This document shows positions 43,036 through 51,210 of a stretch of DNA of 64,000 bases, piece after piece; within the stretch, counting starts at the first letter, position 1; every line of letters starts with the position of its first letter. The notes beneath the pieces are model-generated. The model did not search any database. It had not been told where the DNA came from and saw only the letters and a list, made by a program, of their open reading frames with translations. The DNA is from Mycobacterium sp. 852002-40037_SCH5390672 (lineage in GTDB: Bacteria; Actinomycetota; Actinomycetes; Mycobacteriales; Mycobacteriaceae): contig NZ_LZTA01000069.1 of NCBI RefSeq assembly GCF_001665875.1, positions 186,001 through 250,000 of the forward strand. Direction: 5' to 3'. Position numbers and translations under genes: made by a program.

Positions 43036-43988
43036 GTGTGGACATCATGGCTCCATTCCGGCACCGGCAGGCCGACATCGTCGGCCAGCAGGCTCTGCAC
43101 CACCGCGGTAGCCGCCAACGATCCGGATGCGATCGCGGCCGCCACTTGGGGCATCTGGGCGCTCGGGTCGCCCGCGACGAAAACGCCTGGCACGGAGGTG
43201 CGGCACAGGGCGTCGACACCGATCCGCTCCGCTGTGACCGACGTCGGCTCGGCAAACTCGACACCGAGCTGCTCGGCCAGTGACGAGCGCTGATGCATCG
43301 TCGTGCCCACCAGCAACCCATGACGTTCCAACCGCCCACCGTCGGAGAACGCGATCGCCGCCAATTCGCCGTCTGTGCTGACGATTTCGGTCACCGGCCG
43401 CTCGTCGATGCGAACACCGGCGGCGGCCAGCCGCGCGACATCGTCGGCGCCGAGATCGGCAGGCCCGTCTGTCAGCAGCACGATATCGCTGCTCCAGCCG
43501 CGCAACAACAACGACGCATGCACCGCCTGTTCTCCACGCGCCAACACCGCCAAAGGCTGATCGCGCACCTCCCATCCGTGGCAGAACGGGCAATGGAAAA
43601 CCGACTTGCCCCACAGCGGCGCGAGCCCACGAATTGACGGCGGTCGATATTGCATACCGGTGGCCAGCAGTACTCGCCGGGTCCGCTCGCGCCGACCGTC
43701 GAGCAAGGTGAGTTCGAAAAGACCATTTGCGCGTAACCCGGCGACGACTTCGCCGGTGCGGTATTCGACGCTGGGATACGATGCGATTTCGCGCTTACCC
43801 GCAGCGTAGAGCTCGGCCGGAGGCCGGCCGTCATGTCCAAGCAGACCACCGATTCCGTGCGAGGCGAGGTTACTTTGTTCACCTGCGTCGACAAGCAGCG
43901 TGCGGCGACGGGCCCGGCCCAGCACCAAGCCCGCGCTCAGTCCGGCCGCGCCGCCGCCGACAATGACACAGTCCCAGATGTCGTCCAT
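43032..43988 (-). CDS. FAD-dependent thioredoxin-reductase-like oxidoreductase
   Basis: 318 residues. The FAD-binding CVIVGGGAAGLSAGLVLGRARRRTLLVDAG, redox-type CPFC in VFHCPFCHGWEVRD, an NAD(P)-domain around LAVLARGEQAVHASLLLRGWSSDIVLLTDGP, and GVFVAGDPSAQMPQVAAAIASGSLAA are the class II thioredoxin reductase hallmarks. The CPFC replaces the usual CATC. No thioredoxin gene is adjacent; it resembles the stand-alone TrxR-like enzymes that oxidise dithiols in natural-product pathways. The start ATG is at 43988. Confidence 0.9.
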   Translation of the reverse strand: MDDIWDCVIVGGGAAGLSAGLVLGRARRRTLLVDAGEQSNLASHGIGGLLGHDGRPPAELYAAGKREIASYPSVEYRTGEVVAGLRANGLFELTLLDGRRERTRRVLLATGMQYRPPSIRGLAPLWGKSVFHCPFCHGWEVRDQPLAVLARGEQAVHASLLLRGWSSDIVLLTDGPADLGADDVARLAAAGVRIDERPVTEIVSTDGELAAIAFSDGGRLERHGLLVGTTMHQRSSLAEQLGVEFAEPTSVTAERIGVDALCRTSVPGVFVAGDPSAQMPQVAAAIASGSLAATAVVQSLLADDVGLPVPEWSHDVHT

Positions 43989-44120
43989 GCCTTCAGCTTG
44001 CCCAGGCCAGTCACCGATGCCAAACTTATTTGCTATACAGGCAAACAGCGGTCCGCGTCGACGATCGCAACCGTCGGCTACCGCGCAAGGACTTCAGAAT
44101 GGCGCGTCCGCCGTCCGTTT

Positions 44121-44489
44121 TCAGGAAGACCACGGCCGCTCGCCTGGCCCGGGCAGCGTTGACCAGTCTTTCTTACGGTTCCAACGATTGACGCGCGGGA
44201 TGCGGATTCCCGACTGGTGCAGGGGATCTCGGGCGACGATCTGCTCCGCAGCGGCCAGTGATTCTGCCCGCACCACGTAGATTCCGTTTCCTGAGTTCGC
44301 TCCTTCCGCCGTTTCCAGCGGCCCGCCCATGACAAGGATTCCGTCACTAGAAAGCTGGGACAAGAATTTCAGGTGATCGTCAAGGCGCGCGAAGATCGCG
44401 TCCGGCTCCTGGCCGGCGAGCTCACTGAAAACGAAGTACAGCACTTCGTGGCCGACGCCTAAGGCGGATTGATGTGCGCTGGTGGACAT
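44121..44489 (-). CDS. YciI-like protein
   Basis: 122 residues. LYFVFSELAGQEPDAIFARLDDHLKFLSQLSSDGILVMGGPLETAEG, NGIYVVRAESLAAAEQIVARDPLHQSGIRIPRVNRWN follow the YciI fold, a small ferredoxin-like domain with a His-Asp pair, often linked to oxidoreductase or dioxygenase steps. Catalytic function unproven. It is 27 bp downstream of a DUF1772 membrane gene on the same strand, so the two are likely one transcript. Confidence 0.8.
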   Translation of the reverse strand: MSTSAHQSALGVGHEVLYFVFSELAGQEPDAIFARLDDHLKFLSQLSSDGILVMGGPLETAEGANSGNGIYVVRAESLAAAEQIVARDPLHQSGIRIPRVNRWNRKKDWSTLPGPGERPWSS

Positions 44490-44516
44490 TTGGGCTCCTA
44501 TGCGAAACAGTGGTCG

Positions 44517-45062
44517 TCAGGGGGCGATGGTTGCGGAGCGCTGTGACGGTCTTACCGCCATGAGCATGAGGAACGCCAGCAGGGCAGTGGTGGTACGTGC
44601 TGCGTGGGCCAGCTGCCAGCGGTCGCGGACGCCGGCCCAGTTGGCGGGTGGAGCTGCCGCAGACCATCCATGCTGCATCGTGTTGATCGGCAAGCTGATG
44701 GACACGCTGACCAGCACGGTCGCCAGCAGGAACAGCAGGGCGGTGACGGCCAACCACCGCCGGGCAGTGCCGCGGCGGAATGAGGTGATAGCCAGCACCG
44801 AGACGGCAAGGAGGGCAGGGATGAGCAGCGCAGTCGCGAGATCATCTAGGTGTTTGAGTTCGATGAGCCGGACCTGGGTGTAGACCGCGGCGTCCTCGCT
44901 TCGCAGGCTGAACTCCACGACCAGCACGGTAATTAGGAAGCCGGAGAACAGCCCGCTCAGCAGCAAGGCACAGTAGGCCGACGTCGTGTGTAGCGCAGGG
45001 CTCCGGCCCGCTCGTGCGGTGTCGCTGTGCGCGGGTGTGCTGGGGCGGGGTGTGATGGTCAT
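44517..45062 (-). CDS. DUF1772/anthrone-oxygenase-like membrane protein
   Basis: 181 residues with four hydrophobic helices (TSAYCALLLSGLFSGFLITVLVVEF, DLATALLIPALLAVSVLAITSF, WLAVTALLFLLATVLVSVSISLPINTM, TTTALLAFLMLMAV). The PINTMQHGW-like stretch (SLPINTMQHGWSAAAPPANWAGVRDRWQLAHAART) is typical of DUF1772. Its ATG overlaps the end of an Old Yellow Enzyme remnant by 4 bp, which suggests an operon whose first gene decayed. Function unknown. Confidence 0.8.
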   Translation of the reverse strand: MTITPRPSTPAHSDTARAGRSPALHTTSAYCALLLSGLFSGFLITVLVVEFSLRSEDAAVYTQVRLIELKHLDDLATALLIPALLAVSVLAITSFRRGTARRWLAVTALLFLLATVLVSVSISLPINTMQHGWSAAAPPANWAGVRDRWQLAHAARTTTALLAFLMLMAVRPSQRSATIAP

Positions 45063-45286
45063 CGGTGCCTCTCCAGTTGTGGCTCGTCCGAGGATGAGTG
45101 GGCGAGTCGCGGGTAGTCGGTGTTTCCGCGTTCGCCACGGCCGGAGAAGGTGCCGCGGCCGGGAACATTGAACGGGTCGCCGTTGGCCAGCCGTTGCGGG
45201 AGGTCGGGATTGGCGAGAAAGAGCGCGCCGTAGGAGACCATGTCGCCGGTCTCCCTCGAGTCGAACGGCTTGGCGTGAGATCTCAT
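45059..45286 (-). pseudogene. C-terminal remnant of an Old Yellow Enzyme/alkene reductase
   Basis: 75 residues that match only the C-terminal end of NADH:flavin oxidoreductases of the NemA type: DMVSYGALFLANPDLPQRLANGDPF, and a late GNTDYP. The FMN barrel that should precede it (about 280 residues) is missing; sequence beyond 45290 is unrelated. The stop overlaps the DUF1772 start (ATGA), so the intact gene was once the upstream partner of that gene. Confidence 0.75.
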
Positions 45287-45347
45287 GGCTTACTTCCTTC
45301 GGTCATCGGCTGATCACTGGCCGACGGTTTCTGGCGACCGGGCATGC

Positions 45348-46070
45348 TCAGTGCGTGGGCACCGACTGGGTGCTGGAGTCGTTACCCGACCCCGCTTCGC
45401 GCCGGATCATCTGCCACAGGCTCGGAGTGTTGGCGGTGGTCGAGACGATCACGGTCTGGCGGACCGCGGCCGCATCAGCGGCTACCGCCACCAAATAGTC
45501 GGCGAGATCGACGCGCGCCGTGAAAGCGCCCACGGGATCGACATCTCCGCGCACGTAATCGGTCGGCACCGGCAGATCGAACAGCCCCGAGGGGCGAACG
45601 ACCGTCCAATCCAGTCCGCTGCCACGCACGATCGTCTCCATCCGCCGGATGTCGTCATAGACGGTCTTGCCAATGGTGCGAGTCAGAATCGGTTCGATGA
45701 GCCGCAACGAGAACGGGACTCGCCGCCGACGCATCGGAAATGCGGCTGTCGAGCTGACCACCACGAGCCGGCGGGCGCCCGAGTCGTGCATGGCGGTCAC
45801 GATGTTTCTGGTTCCGACCGAATACGTATCGACTGCATCCCTGGTGAACGTGACACCTAACGTCGACACCACGGCATCGACGCCCTCGACGAGCGGACGG
45901 ACTACCGCCCCATCCCGCACGTCAGCCTCGGCGACCGTCAACCTTGGCCCTGCCAGCGGGAACTCACGGGGCCGGCGAGTCACCGCGACCACGTCATGGC
46001 CGGCGTCCAGGGCGATCGCAGTCGCCAGCCGACCGGTCTGGCCGTTGGCCCCGAAGATGACGAGCTTCAT
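45348..46070 (-). CDS. NAD(P)-binding protein, atypical SDR (NmrA/SDR_a5-like)
   Basis: 240 residues from ATG 46070. MKLVIFGANGQTGRLATAIALDAGHDVVAVTRRP is the glycine-rich Rossmann beginning; VAEADVRD, DAVVSTLGVTF, ARRLVVVSSTAAFP and DWTVVRPSGLFD follow the atypical SDR layout, without YxxxK. Such proteins act as flavin/NADPH reductases or redox sensors. It is divergent from a MarR regulator with 74 bp between starts, so control by that regulator is very likely. Confidence 0.87.
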   Translation of the reverse strand: MKLVIFGANGQTGRLATAIALDAGHDVVAVTRRPREFPLAGPRLTVAEADVRDGAVVRPLVEGVDAVVSTLGVTFTRDAVDTYSVGTRNIVTAMHDSGARRLVVVSSTAAFPMRRRRVPFSLRLIEPILTRTIGKTVYDDIRRMETIVRGSGLDWTVVRPSGLFDLPVPTDYVRGDVDPVGAFTARVDLADYLVAVAADAAAVRQTVIVSTTANTPSLWQMIRREAGSGNDSSTQSVPTH

Positions 46071-46083
46071 GTCTACTCCCAAC

Positions 46084-46118
46084 TAGTCACTGGTAATGAT
46101 CATCACTATAGGTGACTA
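46084..46118. promoter_or_regulatory. Putative MarR operator
   Basis: TAGTCAC at 46084-46090 and GTGACTA at 46112-46118 form perfect inverted arms, and between them lies the palindrome ATGATCAT (46096-46103). The whole lies in the 74-bp divergent spacer between the NAD(P)-binding gene and marR. This spacing is typical of autoregulating MarR pairs. Confidence 0.5.
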
Positions 46119-46144
46119 TCACCCCCGATGCTAGACTACTGTTT

Positions 46145-46636
46145 ATGACTGAAGTCACAGACGGCATCGCGAGCCTCGATGAGCGCATTCCATTTCTGTT
46201 GTCGCAGTTGGGATCCCATATGGCCAGCGAATTTCAGCGCCAGCTGATCGACAGCAATGTGCAACCGCGCAGCTATGCGGTGCTGATGGCGCTTGCCACC
46301 CGAAATGGTCAGTCGCAGCGTCAGTTGTCGGCTCGGCTGGGCATCCACCGCAACGTCATGGTCAATATCATCGACACGCTCGAGGCCGACGGCCTCGTGC
46401 AACGTAAGCCGCACCCGGACGACCGTCGAGCATTCGCCATCACGCTCACCGGGCGGGCCCGCCGACTTTTGCCCCAGCTCGATCAGGCGGCCCGGGCACT
46501 CGAAGACGCTGTCACGGCTGAGCTTTCGGCAAGTGAACGCGAAGCCCTACGCAACTTGCTGCAGCGGATCGCTGGTGGCGCCGGTCTGATACCGGGTGTG
46601 CACCCGGGATTGGCCGATGACGATGCCGTCTGCTGA
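46145..46636 (+). CDS. MarR-family transcriptional regulator
   Basis: 163 residues from ATG 46145. The winged HTH reads SYAVLMALATRNGQSQRQLSARLGIHRNVMVNIIDTLEADGLVQRKPHPDDRRAFAITLTGRARRLLPQLDQAARALEDAV, the classical MarR sequence order with DDRR in the wing. ATG 46145 is preferred to 46112, which lies in the operator. It should repress itself and the divergent NAD(P)-binding gene until a small ligand binds. Confidence 0.9.
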   Translation: MTEVTDGIASLDERIPFLLSQLGSHMASEFQRQLIDSNVQPRSYAVLMALATRNGQSQRQLSARLGIHRNVMVNIIDTLEADGLVQRKPHPDDRRAFAITLTGRARRLLPQLDQAARALEDAVTAELSASEREALRNLLQRIAGGAGLIPGVHPGLADDDAVC

Positions 46637-46843
46637 GTTGCCCGTCATGGCAACGAATGAAATGCAGATGCTACCCCGCCCCCGGATACCTTAGGCGCGA
46701 AAGACATTGGTGCACAGATGGATGTAGGCCGGGGGAGCGGAAGCGCAGGCTTCGACAACGCCTTGCGCCACGAACAGCCATAGTCCTGCGCATCCGCGAA
46801 GGGCCGACGAGCGCGCGACCTGGCCGAAGGTGCCGGCAATGGC

Positions 46844-46872
46844 TTGACAACTAAGTAAGTGCTCACTTAGTT
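46844..46872 (+). promoter_or_regulatory. Promoter and TetR operator, probably leaderless
   Basis: TTGACA at 46844-46849 is a consensus -35 box; 17 bp on, TTAGTT (46867-46872) is a possible -10, which would put the transcript start at the A of ATG 46880. AACTAAGT-aagtgctc-ACTTAGTT (46849-46872) is a perfect 8-bp inverted repeat overlapping both boxes, so regulator binding would block the polymerase. Confidence 0.55.
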
Positions 46873-46879
46873 TAATAAG

Positions 46880-47536
46880 ATGACGAGCAAGCCGAAGGCG
46901 CGTATCGGTCGTCCCCCTGCTTCTGACGCTCAACCCACTGCGGAGCGCATCTTGTCGGCGGCGCTGCGGTTGTTCGCCGAGCAGGGGTTCGCAGCCACCT
47001 CGGTGCGCCAAATCGCCGCGGCGGTAGGAGTCACAGATGCCGCCCTCTACTCACACTTCCCGAGCAAGCAAAAGATATTCGACCGCCTAGTCGAGACGAT
47101 GGGCCCACCCACCCCCACGCTTCTGGGTCTTGACTCAGCGGCGATGAGCGACGTCGCTCCAGAGGTTGCCGTTCCCGCCGCGGTCGAGATGCTCCTGGCT
47201 CACTGGAGCGACCCCGACGTGCGCATGTTCACGGCTGTGCTGTTGCGTGAAGGCAGTCGAGGAGACGCTGCCGCAGACTTGACGGCCGGCATCGAAGCCG
47301 CCCGCACCGCCCTGACACCAGTTTTTGAGGCGTGGCAGCAGAAGGGCCACCTGCGTGCGGACGTGTCCGCCCGACAGATCGTGTGGGAGCTGTTGGCCCC
47401 GCTCAACGTGATCCGCTTCCTCTACCTCGGCCACAACGCTGCCCCATCGGAACTCGCCCACGCCCGTCAAATGGCCGCCGAGCACCTCGACTACTTCCGC
47501 GCCTGCACATTCATCGCCGATGGGAGCACGACATGA
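46880..47536 (+). CDS. TetR-family transcriptional regulator
   Basis: 218 residues. The N-terminal HTH is AERILSAALRLFAEQGFAATSVRQIAAAVGVTDAALYSHFPSKQKIFDRLVETM. The C-terminal ligand domain is helical with LLAHWSDPDVRMFTAVLLREGS. ATG 46880 has no ribosome binding site, consistent with a leaderless transcript from the promoter just upstream. Its stop overlaps the HXXEE gene start (ATGA at 47533-47536), so it controls and is cotranslated with that membrane protein. Confidence 0.92.
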   Translation: MTSKPKARIGRPPASDAQPTAERILSAALRLFAEQGFAATSVRQIAAAVGVTDAALYSHFPSKQKIFDRLVETMGPPTPTLLGLDSAAMSDVAPEVAVPAAVEMLLAHWSDPDVRMFTAVLLREGSRGDAAADLTAGIEAARTALTPVFEAWQQKGHLRADVSARQIVWELLAPLNVIRFLYLGHNAAPSELAHARQMAAEHLDYFRACTFIADGSTT

Positions 47537-48165
47537 CGAGTCTGGAGTTCGGCATCGGAACCGCGATCGCCGTACTGATGGCCATCGGTTTCACCCGAAT
47601 CAGTTCCGGCCGGTCGTTGATCGTCACGTTTGTGCCGGGCGTGGTCATCAGCTGGCTGGTCACATTGTGGATGTTCGTCCAACACGTCGCCCTGCCCGCG
47701 GCCGACCATTTCCTGCCCTACTTTTTCACCGCGTTGATCGTGCAGTTTCTGCACTTCGCAGAAGAATTCAGGACCGACTTCAAGACATTCTTTCCGGTCC
47801 TCTACGGCGGTACCGCGTATAGCGACAACCTGTTCGTCACATTCAACATGGCCGCCTACGCCGTCTTCACCACCTGCGCACTATCTGTGTTTTACCTCGA
47901 CGCGCGTTACCTACTGATGCCGGCGCTGTTCTTCATCGTCTACGGTGCGATCGGCAATGCGATCTCACATACGGTATGGAGTGCGACCGCCCGCGCCTAC
48001 CGTCCGGGTCTCATTACGGCCCAGGCGTACTGGATCATCGGGCCGTTGGCGTTGTACAAGCTGACGGGCAGCGCGGTCGCGACCGCAGTCACCTGCGTGG
48101 GCTTCGCCGTCGTCCTGCTGATCACCCTCAACATCCCCGTCAAACGGGTTCGGCGCCAGACATGA
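47533..48165 (+). CDS. HXXEE-domain membrane protein
   Basis: 210 residues, multi-pass (about six helices). The motif H-F-A-E-E in FLHFAEEFRTDF defines the HXXEE family; the conserved IVYGAIGNAISHTVWSATARAYRPGLITA with Asn and His is also family-typical. The acidic/His set inside a membrane suggests a metal site, but no reaction is known. It is coupled to the TetR regulator upstream. Confidence 0.83.
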   Translation: MTSLEFGIGTAIAVLMAIGFTRISSGRSLIVTFVPGVVISWLVTLWMFVQHVALPAADHFLPYFFTALIVQFLHFAEEFRTDFKTFFPVLYGGTAYSDNLFVTFNMAAYAVFTTCALSVFYLDARYLLMPALFFIVYGAIGNAISHTVWSATARAYRPGLITAQAYWIIGPLALYKLTGSAVATAVTCVGFAVVLLITLNIPVKRVRRQT

Positions 48166-48251
48166 GCAGCTGCGGTCCAGTGGGGAGCCCTATGGATCCG
48201 CCACGGTGGTTGAGAGAGGGCCGATGCATCTGATGAAAACGACAGAGTTCA

Positions 48252-48284
48252 TCGGTAATCCGCCATATTCGATCCCGGCATATT
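48252..48284. repeat. Dispersed intergenic motif, copy 1
   Basis: CGGTAATCCGCCATATTCGAT followed by a CGGCATATT part. Similar sequence stands at 57807-57860 and 61025-61075. All three copies lie outside genes. The shared core is a GTAA..CCG.C.TATTCGA block followed about 6 bases later by a second TATT. Confidence 0.35.
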
Positions 48285-48348
48285 GCGGTAGAAGGAGCGA
48301 AAGGTATTGGCTGAGCCGGTTTCCCGGCGGCATTGGCCGCAGATGGTT

Positions 48349-49053
48349 TTAGCCTGGCGGTGGGTCCGCCGTGGTGCGGTCGACGAGTTCTTGGGCGATC
48401 TGCCGCACGGGTGCGTTGCGGTCTTGGGAGAGGCGGGTGAGTAGCTCGAAGGCGCGCACCGCATCAACATGGAATCGTTCCATGATGATGCCCTTGGCTT
48501 GGCCGATGACGTCGCGGCTGGTCAGCGCCGACTGGAACTGGTGTTCGCGGTTGGCGGAGATGATCAAAGCGGCCGCGTGGGTGGCTAGCATGGCACCGAT
48601 CGTTTCTACTTCGGGATCAAAAGTTCCGGTGCCGCGGCTGAACAGATTCAGCGCCCCAGAACCTTTGGAGTAGGTGTAGAGCTGATACGACAGCACACGA
48701 TGCACCCCGGCCTCGGCCGCCGCCGCGCCAAACCGCGGCCAGCGTGGGTCGTTTCTGATGTCAGGGCTGCGGATCACCGCATCCACGGACGCCGCCTCCA
48801 AACATGGACCTTCCTGAAGTTCGCATTGGGCGGTGTCGAGTTGGGTCATGATTGGTGAGGTCGGCTCCAGCGAGCGATACTGCCCGTCCTCGACCAACAA
48901 CACGTCGGCGTAATCGACGCCCGCCATCAACTCCACCGCAGCGGTGGTCAGCCGGCCCAGCGCGTCGCCGACCGCATTTGGCTCGGCAAAACTGGCGGTC
49001 AACTCCCGCATTGTGGAGCTCAGCACCTCGTCATAGCTGATCGCGTCGTCCAT
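48349..49053 (-). CDS. GAF and ANTAR domain regulator
   Basis: 234 residues. A GAF domain covers about 15-165 (TAAVELMAGVDYADVLLVEDG, LQEGPCLEAASVDAVIRSPDIRNDPRWPRFG, LSYQLYTYSKGSGALNLFSRG). An ANTAR RNA-binding three-helix domain covers about 170-225 (FQSALTSRDVIGQAKGIIMERFHVDAVRAFELLTRLSQDRNAPVRQIAQELV). ANTAR proteins bind paired RNA hexaloops and prevent termination. GGAGG precedes ATG 49053. No sensor kinase or obvious target leader is adjacent. Confidence 0.92.
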   Translation of the reverse strand: MDDAISYDEVLSSTMRELTASFAEPNAVGDALGRLTTAAVELMAGVDYADVLLVEDGQYRSLEPTSPIMTQLDTAQCELQEGPCLEAASVDAVIRSPDIRNDPRWPRFGAAAAEAGVHRVLSYQLYTYSKGSGALNLFSRGTGTFDPEVETIGAMLATHAAALIISANREHQFQSALTSRDVIGQAKGIIMERFHVDAVRAFELLTRLSQDRNAPVRQIAQELVDRTTADPPPG

Positions 49054-49309
49054 CAGCGCCTCCTTTCTGGGCACCCCAGGGGTCGGCGCCAAAGCAACAG
49101 TTGTTAACACGGCTATACCCACAATGCATGGGGGATCACTGGCACGGTCAGGTTAATCGGCTGGCGATCGCCAGAGATACCAATAGCCGACTATTCGAAC
49201 CCCGCCTCCTCCACACGAATGACAGCGCTTGCTAGGCATGCAGGAGCCGCTCAGGAAACGCCCTGTAAACACACAGATTGCCGGTGCGTGGCATGGGCAC
49301 CACTGCGCC

Positions 49310-50050
49310 ATGATCGCACCTCACTTCACTCGATTCCTTGCTCCTGCAGTTCTGGCAGCATCGGGCCTTAGCGCCTCGGTGCTTGCACCTGCAATCCCCT
49401 CCGCCTCGGCCCAATGCCCGGACGTGCAGGTGGTCTTTGCCCGCGGCACCGGGGAACCTCCCGGGGTCGGGGGCACCGGACAGGCATTCATCGATGACCT
49501 GCACTCACGGGTGGGCGCAAAGTCGTTCGACGTCTATCCGGTCAACTATCCAGCCAGCAATGACTGGGACACCGGCCTGGACGGCATCAGGGACGCCGGC
49601 GCTCATATCCGGTCCATGGCCAAGCAGTGCCCCAACACCAAGATGGTGCTCGGCGGTTACTCCCAGGGCGCGGCGGTGATGGGGTTTGTCACCTCGGCCG
49701 CGGTCCCCGACGGAATCGACCCCGCCACCGTGCCCAAACCGCTGGACCCCGCGGTGGCCAACCATGTTTCCTCGGTCGTGCTCTTCGGGATGCCCAACGT
49801 GCGGGCGATGAACTTCCTCGGCGAACCACCGGTCGTCATCGGCCCGGCCTATGAGGCCAAGACCATCAAGGTCTGCGCCACCGAGGACCCAGTCTGCTCG
49901 GACGGGCTGAACTTCGCCGCCCACAACACCTACGCCGACGACGCCAGCATGGTTGACAAGGGCGCAGCCTTTGCCGCCGGGCGCCTGGGCGGAAACTCCC
50001 AAGGGCCAGCCAGCATGGTCGATGCCCCGAGCGAAGGCTTTGGCGCCTGA
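49310..50050 (+). CDS. Cutinase-family secreted esterase (Culp-like)
   Basis: 246 residues. Signal peptide FTRFLAPAVLAASGLSASVLAPAIPSASA, then CPDVQVVFARGTGEPPGVGGTGQAF, nucleophile GGYSQGAAVMGF, CATEDPVCSDGLNFAAHNTYA with catalytic Asp and His. A C-terminal tail of about 20 residues (NSQGPASMVDAPSEG) extends past the fold. It is a paralogue of the protein at 32748-33458, sharing the FARGTGEPPGVGG and GGYSQGA blocks; this copy lacks a short segment near DWDTGLDGIRDAG. Confidence 0.92.
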   Translation: MIAPHFTRFLAPAVLAASGLSASVLAPAIPSASAQCPDVQVVFARGTGEPPGVGGTGQAFIDDLHSRVGAKSFDVYPVNYPASNDWDTGLDGIRDAGAHIRSMAKQCPNTKMVLGGYSQGAAVMGFVTSAAVPDGIDPATVPKPLDPAVANHVSSVVLFGMPNVRAMNFLGEPPVVIGPAYEAKTIKVCATEDPVCSDGLNFAAHNTYADDASMVDKGAAFAAGRLGGNSQGPASMVDAPSEGFGA

Positions 50051-50193
50051 AGTGGAGACTTACCTGGTCCCTGCGCAAGCCCACGAACACAGCAGCAATA
50101 CTTGATCCGTACACCGATCACTGGCCGCGTGGGGTGAAACCGCATCCGGGACAAGGGTGTTGGTGCGCTGGCCTGGCGAGCAAGCGGATCGAT

Positions 50194-50793
50194 TCATGCC
50201 TTGTGCCCGGTCAGGGCATCGACGTGGGCTTGGATCGCGTTCGCAATCTGATCCAGGGGCAGGACGGCGTGTACTACGCCGGTATCAATGGCTGCGCTGG
50301 GCATGCCGAAATACGCGGCGCTGATCTGATCCTGAGCGAATACGGTGCCTCCGCAATGGCGGATCGCGCGGATACCGGCTTGGGCATCAGTGCCCGTGCC
50401 GGTAAGGACAACGGCTAGCGCTCGCGGACCGCAGGTAACGGCAAGCGTGACCAACAGGAGGTCAGCGGAGGGTCGCGCCGGCGGGAATTCACCGGACTCG
50501 ATGAGCCCGATCCTTGCTTCGGAAGTCACGAGCAAATGATGGGCTGCCGGTGCGATGAGCACTGTGCCCGCTGCGAGCGAGTCACCATCCCCGGCGGTGT
50601 GGACCGGCAGGGCGGTTCGTTGACCGAGGATGTGCGCCAGCGAGCTGGGACGCTCCGGCGAAATGTGCTGCACAATGAGGATCGCGGCGGACAAGTCGGC
50701 CGGTAGCGGAGTGAGCACCCGTGTCAGCGCGTTCAGGCCGCCAGCCGAAGCCACCAGTGCGATCACCGGAAACTTGATCGGCAGCGCGTCCAC
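50194..50793 (-). CDS. Orphan CheB-type methylesterase domain protein
   Basis: 199 residues, only the catalytic domain of CheB without a receiver. The set is S16 in ALVASAGGLNAL, H43 in IVQHISPERPSSLAHIL and Asp in VLTGTGTDAQAGIRAI. In chemotaxis bacteria it removes methyl groups from receptors. Mycobacteria lack flagellar chemotaxis and no cheR, receptor or cheA gene is nearby, so its substrate must be something else. Confidence 0.87.
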   Translation of the reverse strand: MDALPIKFPVIALVASAGGLNALTRVLTPLPADLSAAILIVQHISPERPSSLAHILGQRTALPVHTAGDGDSLAAGTVLIAPAAHHLLVTSEARIGLIESGEFPPARPSADLLLVTLAVTCGPRALAVVLTGTGTDAQAGIRAIRHCGGTVFAQDQISAAYFGMPSAAIDTGVVHAVLPLDQIANAIQAHVDALTGHKA

Positions 50794-51210
50794 TTTGTCG
50801 ATGCCATCGTCCTTGAGTGTCTGCCGGCCAGTTTGTCCGGCCTGCGGGAAATACTAGTGCAATCTAGGGACAAAAGATGGGGGAGTCCGGGGACGTCGCG
50901 CGCGATCGCCGAGTGCGACGCGATCCTGGCTGCGACTCTCCCGACTCGATCGCTTGCGCGAGAACGTAATTCGGAATTGCGGATAGGGTGCTCAACCCAC
51001 AGCTCGAATTATGTTATGACACACCGCACTACGCATCTAGAGGCATTTACCAATGACGCCCCATATCCGATTCGGCCGAATCGGCGAATGACAGGAGAAA
51101 GATTAAACGCATGCGCGCCCCGTTCCGGGTTGAGTAGGACGACCAACGAACCAGATACCAACCGGCGACTCGTCCGCGTGGTGCCCGAGGCGCATCGGTA
51201 AAGCGGGGAC
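50794..51210. other. Intergenic region with an 18-bp perfect palindrome
   Basis: 417 bp between the divergent CheB-like and 2OG-Fe dioxygenase genes, no convincing coding frame. CCGATTCGG-CCGAATCGG at 51067-51084 is an uninterrupted perfect palindrome about 127 bp upstream of the dioxygenase start, a good operator candidate. No matching regulator gene is adjacent. Confidence 0.45.

Noticed and set aside
46691..47011. Minus-strand ORF ending ACASAPPAYIHLCTNVFRA
   Set aside because: It runs antisense through the tetR promoter and start. The C-terminal part looks faintly like a secreted protein, but there is no signal peptide in frame.
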